A stretch of DNA of 44,531 nt from Lachnospiraceae bacterium. Lineage in GTDB: Bacteria; Bacillota; Clostridia; Lachnospirales; Lachnospiraceae. Numbering within the stretch: the first letter of the stretch is position 1; each line of letters begins with the position of its first letter. Below the pieces are notes generated by a model that did no database searches, was not told where the DNA came from, and saw only the letters and a list, made by a program, of their open reading frames with translations. Position numbers and translations under genes: made by a program. The stretch lies in NCBI GenBank assembly GCA_022793065.1, contig JAAWCE010000075.1, positions 1 through 44,531 on the forward strand, in the 5' to 3' direction. Positions 35,017 through 44,486 of this stretch are shown piece by piece.

Positions 35017-35934
35017 ATGGGATGGTTGGTAGTTGTTTTATTAGTAATTATTTTAATGGTGTTTGTGTCTTGTTTGAAGATAGTGCCGCAAGCGCAGGCA
35101 TATGTGATTGAGCGGTTGGGCGCTTATCAGGGAACATGGTCGGTGGGATTTCATGTAAAAGTACCGTTTCTTGACAAGGTTGCCAGAAGAGTTAATTTAA
35201 AGGAGCAAGTTGCGGATTTCCCGCCTCAGCCTGTGATTACAAAAGATAATGTTACCATGAGAATTGACACGGTGGTATTTTATCAGATTACAGATCCCAA
35301 GCTTTTTACTTATGGTGTGGAAAATCCTATGATGGCAATTGAGAATTTGACGGCAACCACACTTCGTAATATTATTGGTGATTTGGAACTGGACCAGACA
35401 TTGACCAGTCGTGAGACAATTAATACGAAGATGCGCGCGGCGCTGGATATTGCAACGGATCCATGGGGAATCAAGGTGAACCGTGTGGAGCTGAAAAATA
35501 TTATTCCGCCTTCTGAGATTCAAAACGCCATGGAAAAACAGATGAAGGCGGAACGTGAAAGACGTGAAGCGGTAACTCGTGCCGAAGGTGAGAAGAAAGC
35601 AAAGATTCTGGAGGCTGAGGGCGCTAAGGAATCGGCGATTCTTCGTGCGGAAGCAGATAAACAGTCGGCAATTCTTCGTGCAGAGGCACAGAAGGAGAAG
35701 ATGATTCGCGAAGCGGAAGGTGAAGCAGAGGCAATTCTGAAAGTGCAGCAGGCAAATGCGGACGGTATTAGAATGTTGAAGGAGGCGGGAGCGGACGCCG
35801 CGGTTCTGAAGATAAAGAGCCTGGAAGCATTTGAGAAGGTTGCGGATGGTCAGGCCACTACCATTCTTCTTCCGGCGGAATTGCAGGGGATTGCCAGCAT
35901 TGCGGAGACATGGAAAGAGGGAATAAAACGGTAA
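35017..35934 (+). CDS. SPFH / band 7 protein (stomatin-like)
   Basis: A 305-residue membrane scaffold protein. A short N-terminal membrane helix (about 3-20) precedes the SPFH domain (about 24-190: VIERLGAYQGTW, NLKEQVADFPPQPVITKDNV, then the NAMEKQMKAERERREAV end), a long Ala/Glu/Lys-rich coiled coil (about 170-250) and a conserved tail (TTILLPAEL). It resembles the paraslipin/HflK-type slipin group. Its partner NfeD-like gene lies just upstream, the standard pairing. GAAAGAGG precedes the ATG. A strong terminator follows at 36001. Confidence 0.93.
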   Translation: MGWLVVVLLVIILMVFVSCLKIVPQAQAYVIERLGAYQGTWSVGFHVKVPFLDKVARRVNLKEQVADFPPQPVITKDNVTMRIDTVVFYQITDPKLFTYGVENPMMAIENLTATTLRNIIGDLELDQTLTSRETINTKMRAALDIATDPWGIKVNRVELKNIIPPSEIQNAMEKQMKAERERREAVTRAEGEKKAKILEAEGAKESAILRAEADKQSAILRAEAQKEKMIREAEGEAEAILKVQQANADGIRMLKEAGADAAVLKIKSLEAFEKVADGQATTILLPAELQGIASIAETWKEGIKR

Positions 35935-36000
35935 AGGTGTCTGATGCAGGAAGGTTGGATATAAAGGCTTTGTATACATTTTAGGATATGGACTGAATTT

Positions 36001-36040
36001 AAACCGGTTTCTATGGCGTTTCCATGGAAGCCGGTTTTTG
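36001..36040 (+). terminator. Terminator after the SPFH gene
   Basis: AAACCGGTTTCTATGG pairs with CCATGGAAGCCGGTTT (36022-36037) with G-T pairs inside, followed by TT. A short T-run extends from the stem. Confidence 0.88.
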
Positions 36041-36057
36041 TCGTAATTTCAAAGGGG

Positions 36058-36086
36058 TTGAAAAAATATCCAATTTGAAGTATATT
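36058..36086 (+). promoter_or_regulatory. Promoter of argF-birA
   Basis: TTGAAA (36058-36063), 17 bases, TATATT (36081-36086). It lies downstream of the earlier in-frame ATG at 36024, which supports 36117 as the true argF start. Confidence 0.75.
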
Positions 36087-36116
36087 ATTTATGATAAGAA
36101 AAGGGAGGATAAAGAC

Positions 36117-37397
36117 ATGGATTTAAAAGGACGTGATTTTTTAAAGTTATTGGATTTCACACCGGAAGAGATTGTCTACCTGATTGATTTGGCGGAAGAG
36201 CTAAAGGATAAGAAAAAAAGGGGAATCCCGGTGGATACGCTGCAGGGGAAAAATGTGGCATTGATATTTGAGAAGACGAGCACCAGGACAAGGTGTGCTT
36301 TTGAGGTAGCGGCACATGACCTGGGGATGGGAACTACATATTTGGACCCTGGAGCTTCTCAGATTGGGAAGAAGGAAAGCATTGCGGATACGGCAAGAGT
36401 ATTGTCAAGAATGTTTGAAGGCATTGAATATCGTGGTTTTGGACAGGAGATTGTGGAAGAACTTGCAAAGTATTCCAAAGTGCCTGTATGGAATGGTTTA
36501 ACCAATGAATTTCATCCCACACAGATGTTGGCAGACCTTTTGACGATTCGGGAGCATTTCGGACGTTTGAAGGGTATGAAGCTGACTTATATGGGGGATG
36601 CTCGTTATAATATGGGAAATTCTCTGATGGTGGCTTGTGCAAAAATGGGAATGCATTTTACTGCGTGTACCATGGAAAAGTATTTTCCGGAAGAAGCACT
36701 GGTGGAGCAATGCCGTGAAATTGCCTCTCAGACCGGGGGAAGTATTGTATTGACAGAGGATGTGGAGGAAGGCACCAAAGGAGCGGATGTGATTTATACC
36801 GATGTGTGGGTGTCCATGGGAGAACCGGAGGCAATATGGGAAGAGCGTATCCGGGATTTGTCTCCGTATCAGGTAAATCGACATGTAATGGAAAATGCAG
36901 GGGAAAAGGCAATTTTCATGCATTGTCTTCCGGCGTTTCACAATCTTAAGACACAAATCGGAGCTGAGATAGGGGAAAGATTTCATCTTAAGGAGCTGGA
37001 GGTTACGGATGAAGTATTTGAGTCGGCGCAGTCCCTTGTATTTGAAGAAGCGGAAAACCGCATGCACACGATAAAGGCCGTGATGATGGCAACCATATGT
37101 GCCAATGGAAAGGTAAAAAAGAAAAGAAAAGTACAGGCAAAGGTAGACCCAGGACTGTTGGAAGGAAAAAGTCTAAGGGAAGTACATTATTTGCCTGACG
37201 CAGAAGTACAATGGTGTCTGTCAAGTGAGGAATGTGAAGTGGAAGATACGCATGATTTCGTAGTCATGCCCATTGAAGAGGCGAGAGAAAAGTTTTCGGA
37301 AATCAAAGAAATTTTGAACACGGAATCAGATAATAAAGTATTGTTCAGGAAAGGCAGACATTCCAATAAGTGGTATGATTTTGTAAGGAAGTCATGA
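36117..37397 (+). CDS. argF: Ornithine carbamoyltransferase with C-terminal extension
   Basis: The enzyme makes citrulline from ornithine and carbamoyl phosphate. Residues 1-328 are a complete carbamoyltransferase: the carbamoyl phosphate loop STRTR (55-59), [23 protein letters not shown] (usual GDARNNMGNSLM, so one Asn is Tyr), DVWVSMGEP and the catalytic HCLP (His269-Cys270). From about 329 to 426 there is an extra 98-residue segment, basic at first ([12 protein letters not shown]), then with [25 protein letters not shown] and ending [15 protein letters not shown] do not recognise this segment. GGGAGG precedes ATG 36117. Its stop overlaps birA (ATGA). Confidence 0.88.
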   Translation: MDLKGRDFLKLLDFTPEEIVYLIDLAEELKDKKKRGIPVDTLQGKNVALIFEKTSTRTRCAFEVAAHDLGMGTTYLDPGASQIGKKESIADTARVLSRMFEGIEYRGFGQEIVEELAKYSKVPVWNGLTNEFHPTQMLADLLTIREHFGRLKGMKLTYMGDARYNMGNSLMVACAKMGMHFTACTMEKYFPEEALVEQCREIASQTGGSIVLTEDVEEGTKGADVIYTDVWVSMGEPEAIWEERIRDLSPYQVNRHVMENAGEKAIFMHCLPAFHNLKTQIGAEIGERFHLKELEVTDEVFESAQSLVFEEAENRMHTIKAVMMATICANGKVKKKRKVQAKVDPGLLEGKSLREVHYLPDAEVQWCLSSEECEVEDTHDFVVMPIEEAREKFSEIKEILNTESDNKVLFRKGRHSNKWYDFVRKS

Positions 37398-38374
37398 GAG
37401 CAAAAATATTGACGCTTCTTCGGGAACGGGGAGATTATGTTTCTGGACAGGAATTGTGTGATCGGTTTGGCGTATCCCGGACGGCGGTGTGGAAAGCAAT
37501 CGGACAATTGAAAAAAGAAGGCTATGGAATTGATGCGGTCAGGAATAAAGGTTATTGCCTGGTATGGGAAGGGGAAATTTACGGGCAGCATGAGTTGGAC
37601 AGTCGCATGAATACCAAATGGGCAGGACATCCGGTGTATTTTTATGATGAACTGCCTTCCACAAACTTACAGGCAAAGCTGGATGCGGAAAAGGGAGCAG
37701 CACAGGGAACGTTACTGGTGGCTGATATGCAGACCGCAGGACGGGGACGCAGAGGCAGAGCGTGGAGTAGTCCAGGGGGAACCAACATCTATTTTACGCT
37801 TATTATCAAACCCGATTTTCAGGTGGAGCAGGTATCCATGATGACATTGGTTATGGGGCTTGCGGTTGCGGAGGGGATTCTGAAGACTTGCGGTGTGGAA
37901 GCCTGTATCAAGTGGCCCAATGATATTGTCATAAATGGGAAAAAAGTCTGTGGTATATTGGCGGAAATGAGTGTGGAACGGGAGTATATCCATTATGTGG
38001 TAATCGGTGTGGGTATCAATGTAGGTTTGCAGGAGTTTCCGCCTGAAATTGTAGAGATGGCAACCTCTTTGCAAGCGGAATGTGGGCATGCTGTATCGCG
38101 TGCAGAGTTGATAGTCAATGTAATGAAAGAATTTGAAACGTTCTATGAGATTTTCCGAAAGGATGGCAACTTGAAAGGACTGGTGGAGAGGTATAATCAT
38201 TTGTTGGTCAATCGGGGCAGGGAAGTACGTGTGCTGTCTCCGGGAGATGAATTTGTGGGCATATCCAGAGGAATCAGCGAAATAGGAGAGTTGCTGGTGG
38301 AAAAAGATGATGGCACGGTGACAAAAGTGTATGCGGGAGAGGTGTCTGTAAGAGGGATTTATGGCTATGTGTAG
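37394..38374 (+). CDS. birA: Biotin ligase / biotin operon repressor
   Basis: BirA attaches biotin to carrier proteins such as AccB and, in the two-domain form, represses biotin genes. The 326-residue protein has an N-terminal winged helix (about 6-60: [21 protein letters not shown]) and a catalytic domain with [14 protein letters not shown] (about 115-128), [17 protein letters not shown] and a small C-terminal SH3-like part. So both functions are possible. It overlaps argF by four bases. The biotin carrier gene it would serve is not in the window, although accDA is. Confidence 0.93.
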   Translation: MRAKILTLLRERGDYVSGQELCDRFGVSRTAVWKAIGQLKKEGYGIDAVRNKGYCLVWEGEIYGQHELDSRMNTKWAGHPVYFYDELPSTNLQAKLDAEKGAAQGTLLVADMQTAGRGRRGRAWSSPGGTNIYFTLIIKPDFQVEQVSMMTLVMGLAVAEGILKTCGVEACIKWPNDIVINGKKVCGILAEMSVEREYIHYVVIGVGINVGLQEFPPEIVEMATSLQAECGHAVSRAELIVNVMKEFETFYEIFRKDGNLKGLVERYNHLLVNRGREVRVLSPGDEFVGISRGISEIGELLVEKDDGTVTKVYAGEVSVRGIYGYV

Positions 38375-38405
38375 CAGCACAGCGTTACTCTGGGGGATGA
38401 GATGC

Positions 38406-38504
38406 GGAGTATGGATTAGAAAGAAGGCTTAAGATTATCCCATGGAGTATGGATTAGAAAGAAGGTTTAAGATTACTCCACGGAGTATGGATTGGAAAGA
38501 AAAC
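38406..38504. repeat. 38-base tandem repeat, about 2.6 copies
   Basis: GGAGTATGGATTAGAAAGAA recurs at 38406, 38444 and 38482, an exact 38-base period. Changes are few (for example GGCTTAAG against GGTTTAAG). It fills much of the gap between birA and the next gene and has no open frame of interest. Confidence 0.9.
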
Positions 38505-38553
38505 GAAAAAAGACCCACATAGGAAGAAGCAGGATTGGAATGGGAGGAGTGGG

Positions 38554-38892
38554 ATGTCAGGCGAGAATGTGGTACTTTGCGGCGCCAATGCTTATGAGAT
38601 GAAGTATTATTTTAATGAGCAATTTAACAGTATTCCTGAGTCTATTAAGAATGAGCTGCATATTTTATGTGTACTGTTTACCGAAGAGGTGGGAGGGGTA
38701 TTCACAATAGCATTTGAAGAAGATGGCAGCGTAGTATTGGAGACAAATGCTGACGACGATGATATTTATTATGACGAGGTTAGCAGCGGACTTATGATTG
38801 CCCAGGTGCGCAGACATCGACGGGAGCTTTTTGAGGCGTTGAGTCTATATTATAGGGTATTTGTCCTAAAAGAAAAAATTCAGGTATCATAG
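38554..38892 (+). CDS. Small acidic protein of unknown function
   Basis: A 112-residue soluble protein with NELHILCVLFTEEVGGVFTIAFEEDGSVVLETNADDDDIYYDE in the middle and a basic helical end (QVRRHRRELFEALSLYYR). (The acidic ADDDDIYYDE patch is the clearest mark.) It reminds me of DUF6145 proteins of Lachnospiraceae, recalled only loosely. There is no signal peptide or membrane helix. GGGAGGAG sits six bases before the ATG, a strong site, so it is likely expressed. It lies between birA and coaX. Confidence 0.75.
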   Translation: MSGENVVLCGANAYEMKYYFNEQFNSIPESIKNELHILCVLFTEEVGGVFTIAFEEDGSVVLETNADDDDIYYDEVSSGLMIAQVRRHRRELFEALSLYYRVFVLKEKIQVS

Positions 38893-38968
38893 TTGAGCGA
38901 ACGGAATTCATTTGATTGTAAAAAATGTTATGAATATGGACGCTTACGCGGGCAAGGGGGTTATGAGC

Positions 38969-39760
38969 ATGATTTTGGTAATTGACGTAGGGAATACTAA
39001 CATGACATTGGGCGTTTATGAGGGAAAAGAGCTGAAAGCCACATTCCGGATTATGACCAAAATGCCCAGAACTTCTGATGAATACGGCGTACTGATTACC
39101 CAGCTTTTAAAAAACAGAGGGATAGAGGCCGAAACGTTGGAAGGAGCTATTGTGGCAAGTGTTGTGCCTGATGTAATGCATGCGCTCAACGGCGCGCTGG
39201 TGCGATATACAAAGACAAAACCTATGAATGTGGGACCAGGTACTAAGACAGGAATTCGTATTATTACCGAAGATCCCAGAGCCATTGGTGCTGACCGCAT
39301 TGTAGATGCTGTGGCTGCGTATGAAAAATATGGAGGGCCGGTGTTGGTGCTTGATTTTGGTACGGCAACTACTTACGATCTGATTACGGAGACAGGTGAA
39401 TTTGCCGCCGGTATTACTGCACCGGGAATTCGGATTAGTTCGGAAGCGCTTTGGACCTATGCGGCAAAACTGCCGAAAATTGAGATAAAGAAACCTAAGT
39501 CCATATTGGCACAAGAAACTATTACCAGTATGCAGGCGGGACTTGTGTATGGACAAATCGGGCAGACAGAGTATATTATCAGGAAAGTCAAAGAAGAAAG
39601 CGGCATTGATAACTTGAAAGTGGTTGCCACCGGAGGGTTAGGAAGGCTTATAGCGGACGAGACAAAAGATATTGATATTTATGACAGTTCGCTGACTTTA
39701 GATGGACTTCGGATAATTTATGAGAAAAACAAAAATGGTTCTCGGAAGGCAAAAGCGTAA
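38969..39760 (+). CDS. coaX: Type III pantothenate kinase
   Basis: CoaX starts coenzyme A synthesis by phosphorylating pantothenate. The 263-residue ASKHA-fold protein has the phosphate loop [15 protein letters not shown] (Asp6), [30 protein letters not shown] and VATGGLG. Type III kinases need a monovalent cation and are not inhibited by CoA. ATG 38969 is chosen with AAGGGGG eight bases upstream; ATG 38963 is too close and the upstream TTG at 38912 would add a non-family leader. The next gene is dusB. Confidence 0.92.
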   Translation: MILVIDVGNTNMTLGVYEGKELKATFRIMTKMPRTSDEYGVLITQLLKNRGIEAETLEGAIVASVVPDVMHALNGALVRYTKTKPMNVGPGTKTGIRIITEDPRAIGADRIVDAVAAYEKYGGPVLVLDFGTATTYDLITETGEFAAGITAPGIRISSEALWTYAAKLPKIEIKKPKSILAQETITSMQAGLVYGQIGQTEYIIRKVKEESGIDNLKVVATGGLGRLIADETKDIDIYDSSLTLDGLRIIYEKNKNGSRKAKA

Positions 39761-39827
39761 GAGATCGGATATTACGTTTTTGGCTGGAGGGTATCAAACC
39801 TTGAGAGTATGAGAAAGTATAAATGAC

Positions 39828-40787
39828 ATGAGTAAATTGATGATAGGCAAAGTAATGTTGGAAAATCAAGTGATACTGGCTCCCATGGCAGGTGTAACAG
39901 ACCTGCCATTTCGTTTGCTGTGTAAAAAAGAAGGGGCTGGGCTGGTGTGCACGGAAATGGTCAGTGCTAAGGCTATATTTTACAATAATAAAAATACGGA
40001 GTTACTTTTGGAAACGAAACCTTTGGAGGCGCCCGTATCACTGCAGTTGTTTGGGTCGGAGCCGAAAATAATTGCCGATATGGCCAAAAGAATAGAAGAG
40101 AGACCTTTTTCTATTTTGGATTTTAACATGGGATGTCCGGTTCCAAAAGTGGTAAATAATGGGGAAGGTTCCGCATTAATGAAGAATCCGAAACTTGTGG
40201 AAGAGATTTTATCTGCATTGGTAAAAGCGGTTCAAAAGCCTGTGACAGTCAAAATCAGAAAGGGATTTGACAGAGCGAATGCGGTGGAAATAGCTAAGAT
40301 TGCGGAAAGCTGCGGTGTGGCGGCCATTGCGGTGCATGGACGTACAAGAGAGCAATATTACAGTGGGAAAGCGGATTGGGATATGATTGCACAGGTGAAG
40401 CAAGCAGTGAAAATTCCTGTGATTGGCAATGGTGATGTGGACGGGCCTGTGGCAGCGAAAGAAATGATGGATTGGACCGGGTGCGACGGGATCATGATTG
40501 GCAGAGCCGCTCAGGGAAATCCATGGATTTTTCGGGAAGTTGCAAGTTTTTTGGAACGGGGAATCATACCGGAGCCGCCGAAAAATCACGAGAAGAAAGC
40601 GTTAATATTGCAGCATGCCAATTTACAGTTACAGTATAAGGGAGAATATACGGCGGTAAGAGAAATGAGAAAACATCTGGCATGGTATACCACAGGAATC
40701 CCTCATTCCGCTCGTTTCCGGCAGATGATTAACTCAATGGAAACCATGGAAGAATTAATGGCGGGAGTGGAGACTATTTTTGCATAA
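39828..40787 (+). CDS. dusB: tRNA-dihydrouridine synthase
   Basis: An FMN enzyme of 319 residues that reduces uridines in tRNA. It shows ILAPMAGVTDLPFR, LDFNMGCPVPKVVNNGEGSAL with the catalytic Cys, KIRKGFD, AVHGRTREQYYSGKADW and GNGDV, then GRAAQGNPWIF, all normal for DusB. The ribosome site is weak (GAGAAAG about 16 bases upstream). It follows coaX by 67 bases and ends 18 bases before the next gene, likely in one transcript. Confidence 0.94.
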   Translation: MSKLMIGKVMLENQVILAPMAGVTDLPFRLLCKKEGAGLVCTEMVSAKAIFYNNKNTELLLETKPLEAPVSLQLFGSEPKIIADMAKRIEERPFSILDFNMGCPVPKVVNNGEGSALMKNPKLVEEILSALVKAVQKPVTVKIRKGFDRANAVEIAKIAESCGVAAIAVHGRTREQYYSGKADWDMIAQVKQAVKIPVIGNGDVDGPVAAKEMMDWTGCDGIMIGRAAQGNPWIFREVASFLERGIIPEPPKNHEKKALILQHANLQLQYKGEYTAVREMRKHLAWYTTGIPHSARFRQMINSMETMEELMAGVETIFA

Positions 40788-40805
40788 CACGGCATATATT
40801 TTTGC

Positions 40806-42023
40806 ATGGACACAATATTATTTTTTTGTAAAAAGAAAGGTATATCAAAGCCGGTAATTGAACCTATAGGGATGAGAACTCATTTGTTGATTCGCATTTT
40901 TATGGATGTGGAACAAGAGGAATGGTTTGGAGTAAAATTGGGGTGTGAAGTTCCGGGAACAATGATTCCGGCGGGAGAGGAAGGAGGGGCAGAAAGAACA
41001 AGACACAGAGTGTTGGTCGGAGGGGAGGATAGGAAATTCGGGACAGAGCAAGACTGTGGCAGCAGCAAGAGAACGAAAACCGGAGGGGAAGAAGATTATG
41101 GCAAAATCAAGGGAACAAGAGTGGGATCGACGGAAACGGAAGATATCATAACTTGTGAAAAAAATAAGATTAAGAGCTTTATGAAACCGGTTCGGACATT
41201 AATAGGATTTTTTGATGTTAGGGGGAGGATAGCAAAAAAGCGTCGGCAAAAAGAACAGGAACGCCAGTATGTCCGTCGATTGCAAGAACATGAGAAAATG
41301 CTGAAGTGGATAGAAGAGGCCGTTCAAAAGCTGGCGTCCGATATTCTGGAAATGACGGTTTCGTGGAAAGATTGTTTTTGTGTATATGAGGATTGTGTTC
41401 GGAAAGTTCTTGTGGGGAAAGAAAGTGGAAATTGTATTGGGACGGAAGTTGAGAGAGAAGACAACATGCACAAAAGCGTGTCTTTTGACAGAGGGCATAT
41501 TTTATGTGAGGTGTGGAGAAAGTATTTTGGAATAGAGGAATTTCATGGCTATGTTCAAAGATTGTGGGTGGAGGAAGTGATCACAAAAGCTGTTCTGCCC
41601 CATTTTGTGATTCTGGGAACAGCGCCTTGTCTGCCGGATATCATAGAGAAATATGCCCATAAGATGAAAAGTCTGCGCTGGATTATGCCGGAGAATGAGT
41701 ATAATCAGGAGATTCAGGAATTTATGGAAGATTTTTATACGGAATATGGACTTGCCATCATGCCGTTGGTGGTGCCGGCAGGTCAGCGGCGCATACAAGC
41801 TGTGTGCACGGAATCTTCCAATATTCTCGACTTCACGCAGGAAGCACAGAGGAATTTCAGGCAGACGGCAAAGGGGAGCATCTGGCTGGATATGCTGTCA
41901 ATAGAAGAAAAGCGGCGGGGATGTGATACAGAAATTGCATATTTTTCATTGAAAGAGAAATGGAAGGCAGTACGCAAAAAGGAACCATTTATTCCACCGG
42001 ATACGGCATATGTAAAAACGTGA
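40806..42023 (+). CDS. Conserved-looking hypothetical protein
   Basis: I do not recognise this 405-residue protein. Residues about 55-120 are low-complexity, rich in Gly, Glu, Arg and Lys. From about 135 there is a basic helical stretch (RIAKKRRQKEQERQYVRRLQ), and the rest is a mixed globular part with HFVILGTAPCLPDIIEKYA and WLDMLSIEEKRRG. It has many Cys residues in the middle but no clear zinc motif. No membrane helix or signal peptide is seen. There is no good ribosome site at ATG 40806; ATG 40872 is an alternative with AGGG before it. It is only 18 bases from dusB. Confidence 0.65.
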   Translation: MDTILFFCKKKGISKPVIEPIGMRTHLLIRIFMDVEQEEWFGVKLGCEVPGTMIPAGEEGGAERTRHRVLVGGEDRKFGTEQDCGSSKRTKTGGEEDYGKIKGTRVGSTETEDIITCEKNKIKSFMKPVRTLIGFFDVRGRIAKKRRQKEQERQYVRRLQEHEKMLKWIEEAVQKLASDILEMTVSWKDCFCVYEDCVRKVLVGKESGNCIGTEVEREDNMHKSVSFDRGHILCEVWRKYFGIEEFHGYVQRLWVEEVITKAVLPHFVILGTAPCLPDIIEKYAHKMKSLRWIMPENEYNQEIQEFMEDFYTEYGLAIMPLVVPAGQRRIQAVCTESSNILDFTQEAQRNFRQTAKGSIWLDMLSIEEKRRGCDTEIAYFSLKEKWKAVRKKEPFIPPDTAYVKT

Positions 42024-42100
42024 ATTGAGTGATGGTGCAGCCATTATTTTAACAGTTAATAGTCGTCGTAATATAATCGTTTGTATTCCTTTGAAATGCC

Positions 42101-42128
42101 TTGACACAGGGCGAAAAAGTGGTATAAT
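42101..42128 (+). promoter_or_regulatory. Promoter of greA
   Basis: TTGACA (42101-42106), 16 bases, TATAAT (42123-42128); start of transcription near 42135. Confidence 0.85.
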
Positions 42129-42134
42129 ACGGGG

Positions 42135-42319
42135 TAATCAAAAGGAAATAGTTCTGGCGTACTGTTTCGCTGCCGTCTGCGGATACCATTTGCAGAGTGG
42201 CAGCGATTCCAATGGAGTCTGAATGAAATATTTCTTAAAAGAGTGGCGGTTCGGTTTGTGGCGGCAGTTTTTTATGGTTCCAACGGGGACATGATATTAA
42301 ATTAGAAAGGTGTATTAAA
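42135..42319 (+). promoter_or_regulatory. Long structured leader of greA
   Basis: The leader is about 185 bases. A hairpin pairs TCGCTGCC (42167-42174) with GGCAGCGA (42199-42206) and TCTGC with GCAGA inside it. Farther on, CGGCAG (42262-42267) followed by T6 could pair with CTGCCG (42170-42175) instead, giving a terminator-like alternative. This would be an attenuator; it matches no riboswitch class I know. The short open frame across the promoter (42025-42222) is not taken as a gene. Confidence 0.45.
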
Positions 42320-42802
42320 ATGCAGGAGAAGAAAAATATTCTGACTTATGAAGGGCTCAGAAAGTATGAGGATGAATTACATGAGCTGAAAGTGGTAAAA
42401 CGTCAGGAGGTAGCACAGAAGATTAAAGAAGCCAGGGAACAGGGCGATTTGTCCGAGAATGCCGAGTATGATGCGGCAAAGGACGAGCAGCGTGATATTG
42501 AAGCCAGGATTGAAGAATTGGAAAAGATTCTGAAAAATGCCGAAGTAGTGGTGGAAGATGAAATTGACCTGGATAAGATTAACATAGGGTGCTGTGTCAG
42601 GCTTTTAGATATGGAATTTAGCGAGGAACTAGAGTATAAAATTGTAGGTTCCACAGAGGCGGACAGCTTAAAGGGCAAGATTTCCAATGAAAGTCCGGTG
42701 GGAAAGGCACTGATTGGCCGCAAGGTAGGAGACAGTGTAGATGTTGAGACGGCAGCGGGTGTATTCACATATAAGGTATTGGAAATTCAGAGAAGTAGAT
42801 AA
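42320..42802 (+). CDS. greA: Transcription elongation factor GreA
   Basis: GreA enters the secondary channel of RNA polymerase and helps it cut backtracked RNA. The 160-residue protein has the N-terminal coiled coil with the acidic tip ([20 protein letters not shown]) and the FKBP-like C-terminal domain ([23 protein letters not shown]). Length is normal. The start has GAAAGGTG about ten bases upstream. It precedes lysS, a common neighbour in clostridia. Confidence 0.95.
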   Translation: MQEKKNILTYEGLRKYEDELHELKVVKRQEVAQKIKEAREQGDLSENAEYDAAKDEQRDIEARIEELEKILKNAEVVVEDEIDLDKINIGCCVRLLDMEFSEELEYKIVGSTEADSLKGKISNESPVGKALIGRKVGDSVDVETAAGVFTYKVLEIQRSR

Positions 42803-42914
42803 GAGATAGTCGTGGGATGGCTGGACTGTCATTATCATTGATTGTAGTTGTGGGATTGCCGATGAAGAAATACAACGAAATTCAGGAAAAAGAAGACAAG
42901 GTGAGGGATAAAAA

Positions 42915-44420
42915 GTGGCAGAAGGACAGAATGCAAATGTACAGGAACAGGATTTAAATCAGCTTTTACAGGTAAGACGTGATAAACTTGCAGCTTTGCA
43001 GGAAGCGGGAAAGGACCCTTTTAGACATACAAAATATGATGCTACACATCATAGTATGGAGATTAAGGAGAATTATGCGCAGTTGGAGGGAAAGAGCGTT
43101 CGTATTGCAGGGCGCATTATGTCCAAACGCATTATGGGGAAAGCGTCCTTCTGCAATATACAGGATTTGCCCGGAAGTATTCAATGTTATGTGGCAAGGG
43201 ACAATATTGGAGAAGAATCCTATGGAGATTTTAAGAAATATGACATTGGGGATATTGTGGGGATAGAAGGGGAAGTATTTACCACCAAGACAGGTGAGAT
43301 TTCCATACATGCGTCCCAAGTCATACTGCTTTCTAAGAGTTTGCAAATTCTGCCGGAAAAGTTCCATGGGCTGACCAATACGGACCTTCGTTATCGGCAG
43401 AGATATACGGACCTGATTATGAATCAGGAGGTCAAGGAAACCTTTGTCAAGCGCTCGAAAATTATCAGTGCAATTCGTCGTTATCTGGAAGAACAAGGCT
43501 TTCTGGAGGTGGAAACTCCCATGTTGGTTTCCAATGCTGGCGGTGCTGCAGCAAGACCTTTTGAAACGCATTACAATGCACTGGATGAGGATGTAAAGCT
43601 GCGTATTTCACTGGAATTGTATTTAAAGAGGCTGATTGTAGGCGGACTGGAACGTGTGTATGAGATTGGGCGCGTATTTCGGAATGAAGGACTGGATACC
43701 AGACACAATCCTGAATTTACGCTGATGGAACTGTATCAGGCATACACCGATTATTATGGAATGATGGATTTGACCGAGAATATGTTTCGATATGTGGCAC
43801 AGGAGGTATGCGGTACGACTTTAGTGCCTTATGCCGAAGAGATGATTGATTTGGGCAAGCCTTTCGAGCGTCTGACCATGGTGGATGCAGTGAAGAAGTA
43901 TGCGGGTGTGGATTTTGATGAAATCCCTGATACTGAGGCGGCAAAGAAGCTGGCGGACGAGAAGGGAATTCATTATGAAGAGCGCCATGGAAAAGGAGAT
44001 ATCCTGAATTTGTTTTTTGAAGAATTTGTGGAAGAGCACCTGATTCAGCCTACTTTTGTTATGGATCATCCTGTGGAGATTTCACCTCTGACAAAGAGAA
44101 AGCCAGACAAGCCGGAATATGTGGAGCGATTTGAGCTGTTTATTTATGGACGGGAAATGTGCAATGCTTATTCCGAGCTGAACGATCCCATTGATCAGAG
44201 AGAACGTTTCAAAGCGCAGGAGGCTGCACTGGCAGCAGGAGACGAGGAAGCCAATACCACAGACGAGGACTTTATGAATGCGCTGGAGATTGGTATGCCG
44301 CCCACGGGGGGAATTGGGTATGGGATTGATCGTTTGGTGATGTTATTGACAAACAGCCCGGCCATAAGGGATGTATTGTTGTTCCCGACAATGAAAACGC
44401 TTGGCAAAGAAAACCAGTAA
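42915..44420 (+). CDS. lysS: Lysyl-tRNA synthetase, class II
   Basis: LysS charges tRNA-Lys. The 501-residue protein has an N-terminal OB anticodon-binding domain ([20 protein letters not shown]) and the class II core with motif 1 ([13 protein letters not shown]), motif 2 ([20 protein letters not shown]) and motif 3 ([15 protein letters not shown]...RDVLLFP). The start is GTG 42915, eight bases after GAGGGA. Length is normal. It follows greA by 112 bases. No terminator is seen after it before the window ends. Confidence 0.95.
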   Translation: MAEGQNANVQEQDLNQLLQVRRDKLAALQEAGKDPFRHTKYDATHHSMEIKENYAQLEGKSVRIAGRIMSKRIMGKASFCNIQDLPGSIQCYVARDNIGEESYGDFKKYDIGDIVGIEGEVFTTKTGEISIHASQVILLSKSLQILPEKFHGLTNTDLRYRQRYTDLIMNQEVKETFVKRSKIISAIRRYLEEQGFLEVETPMLVSNAGGAAARPFETHYNALDEDVKLRISLELYLKRLIVGGLERVYEIGRVFRNEGLDTRHNPEFTLMELYQAYTDYYGMMDLTENMFRYVAQEVCGTTLVPYAEEMIDLGKPFERLTMVDAVKKYAGVDFDEIPDTEAAKKLADEKGIHYEERHGKGDILNLFFEEFVEEHLIQPTFVMDHPVEISPLTKRKPDKPEYVERFELFIYGREMCNAYSELNDPIDQRERFKAQEAALAAGDEEANTTDEDFMNALEIGMPPTGGIGYGIDRLVMLLTNSPAIRDVLLFPTMKTLGKENQ

Positions 44421-44453
44421 AATCAAGGGTTTGCGGTACTTGAACTTGTAAAC

Positions 44454-44486
44454 TACAACAAATTTACAACAATTTTACAACGCATA
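44454..44486. repeat. Three 11-base direct repeats after lysS
   Basis: TACAACAAATT, TACAACAATTT and TACAACGCATA start at 44454, 44465 and 44476, an exact 11-base spacing of one helical turn. Iterated short sites like this can bind a protein, for example a recombinase or regulator of the next gene, which lies outside the window. Confidence 0.5.

Noticed and set aside
36024..36116. Upstream ATG for argF
   Set aside because: It lies inside the SPFH terminator hairpin and before the argF promoter, and no family match precedes 36117.
42025..42222. 65-residue open frame before greA
   Set aside because: It spans the greA promoter and leader hairpin and resembles no protein.
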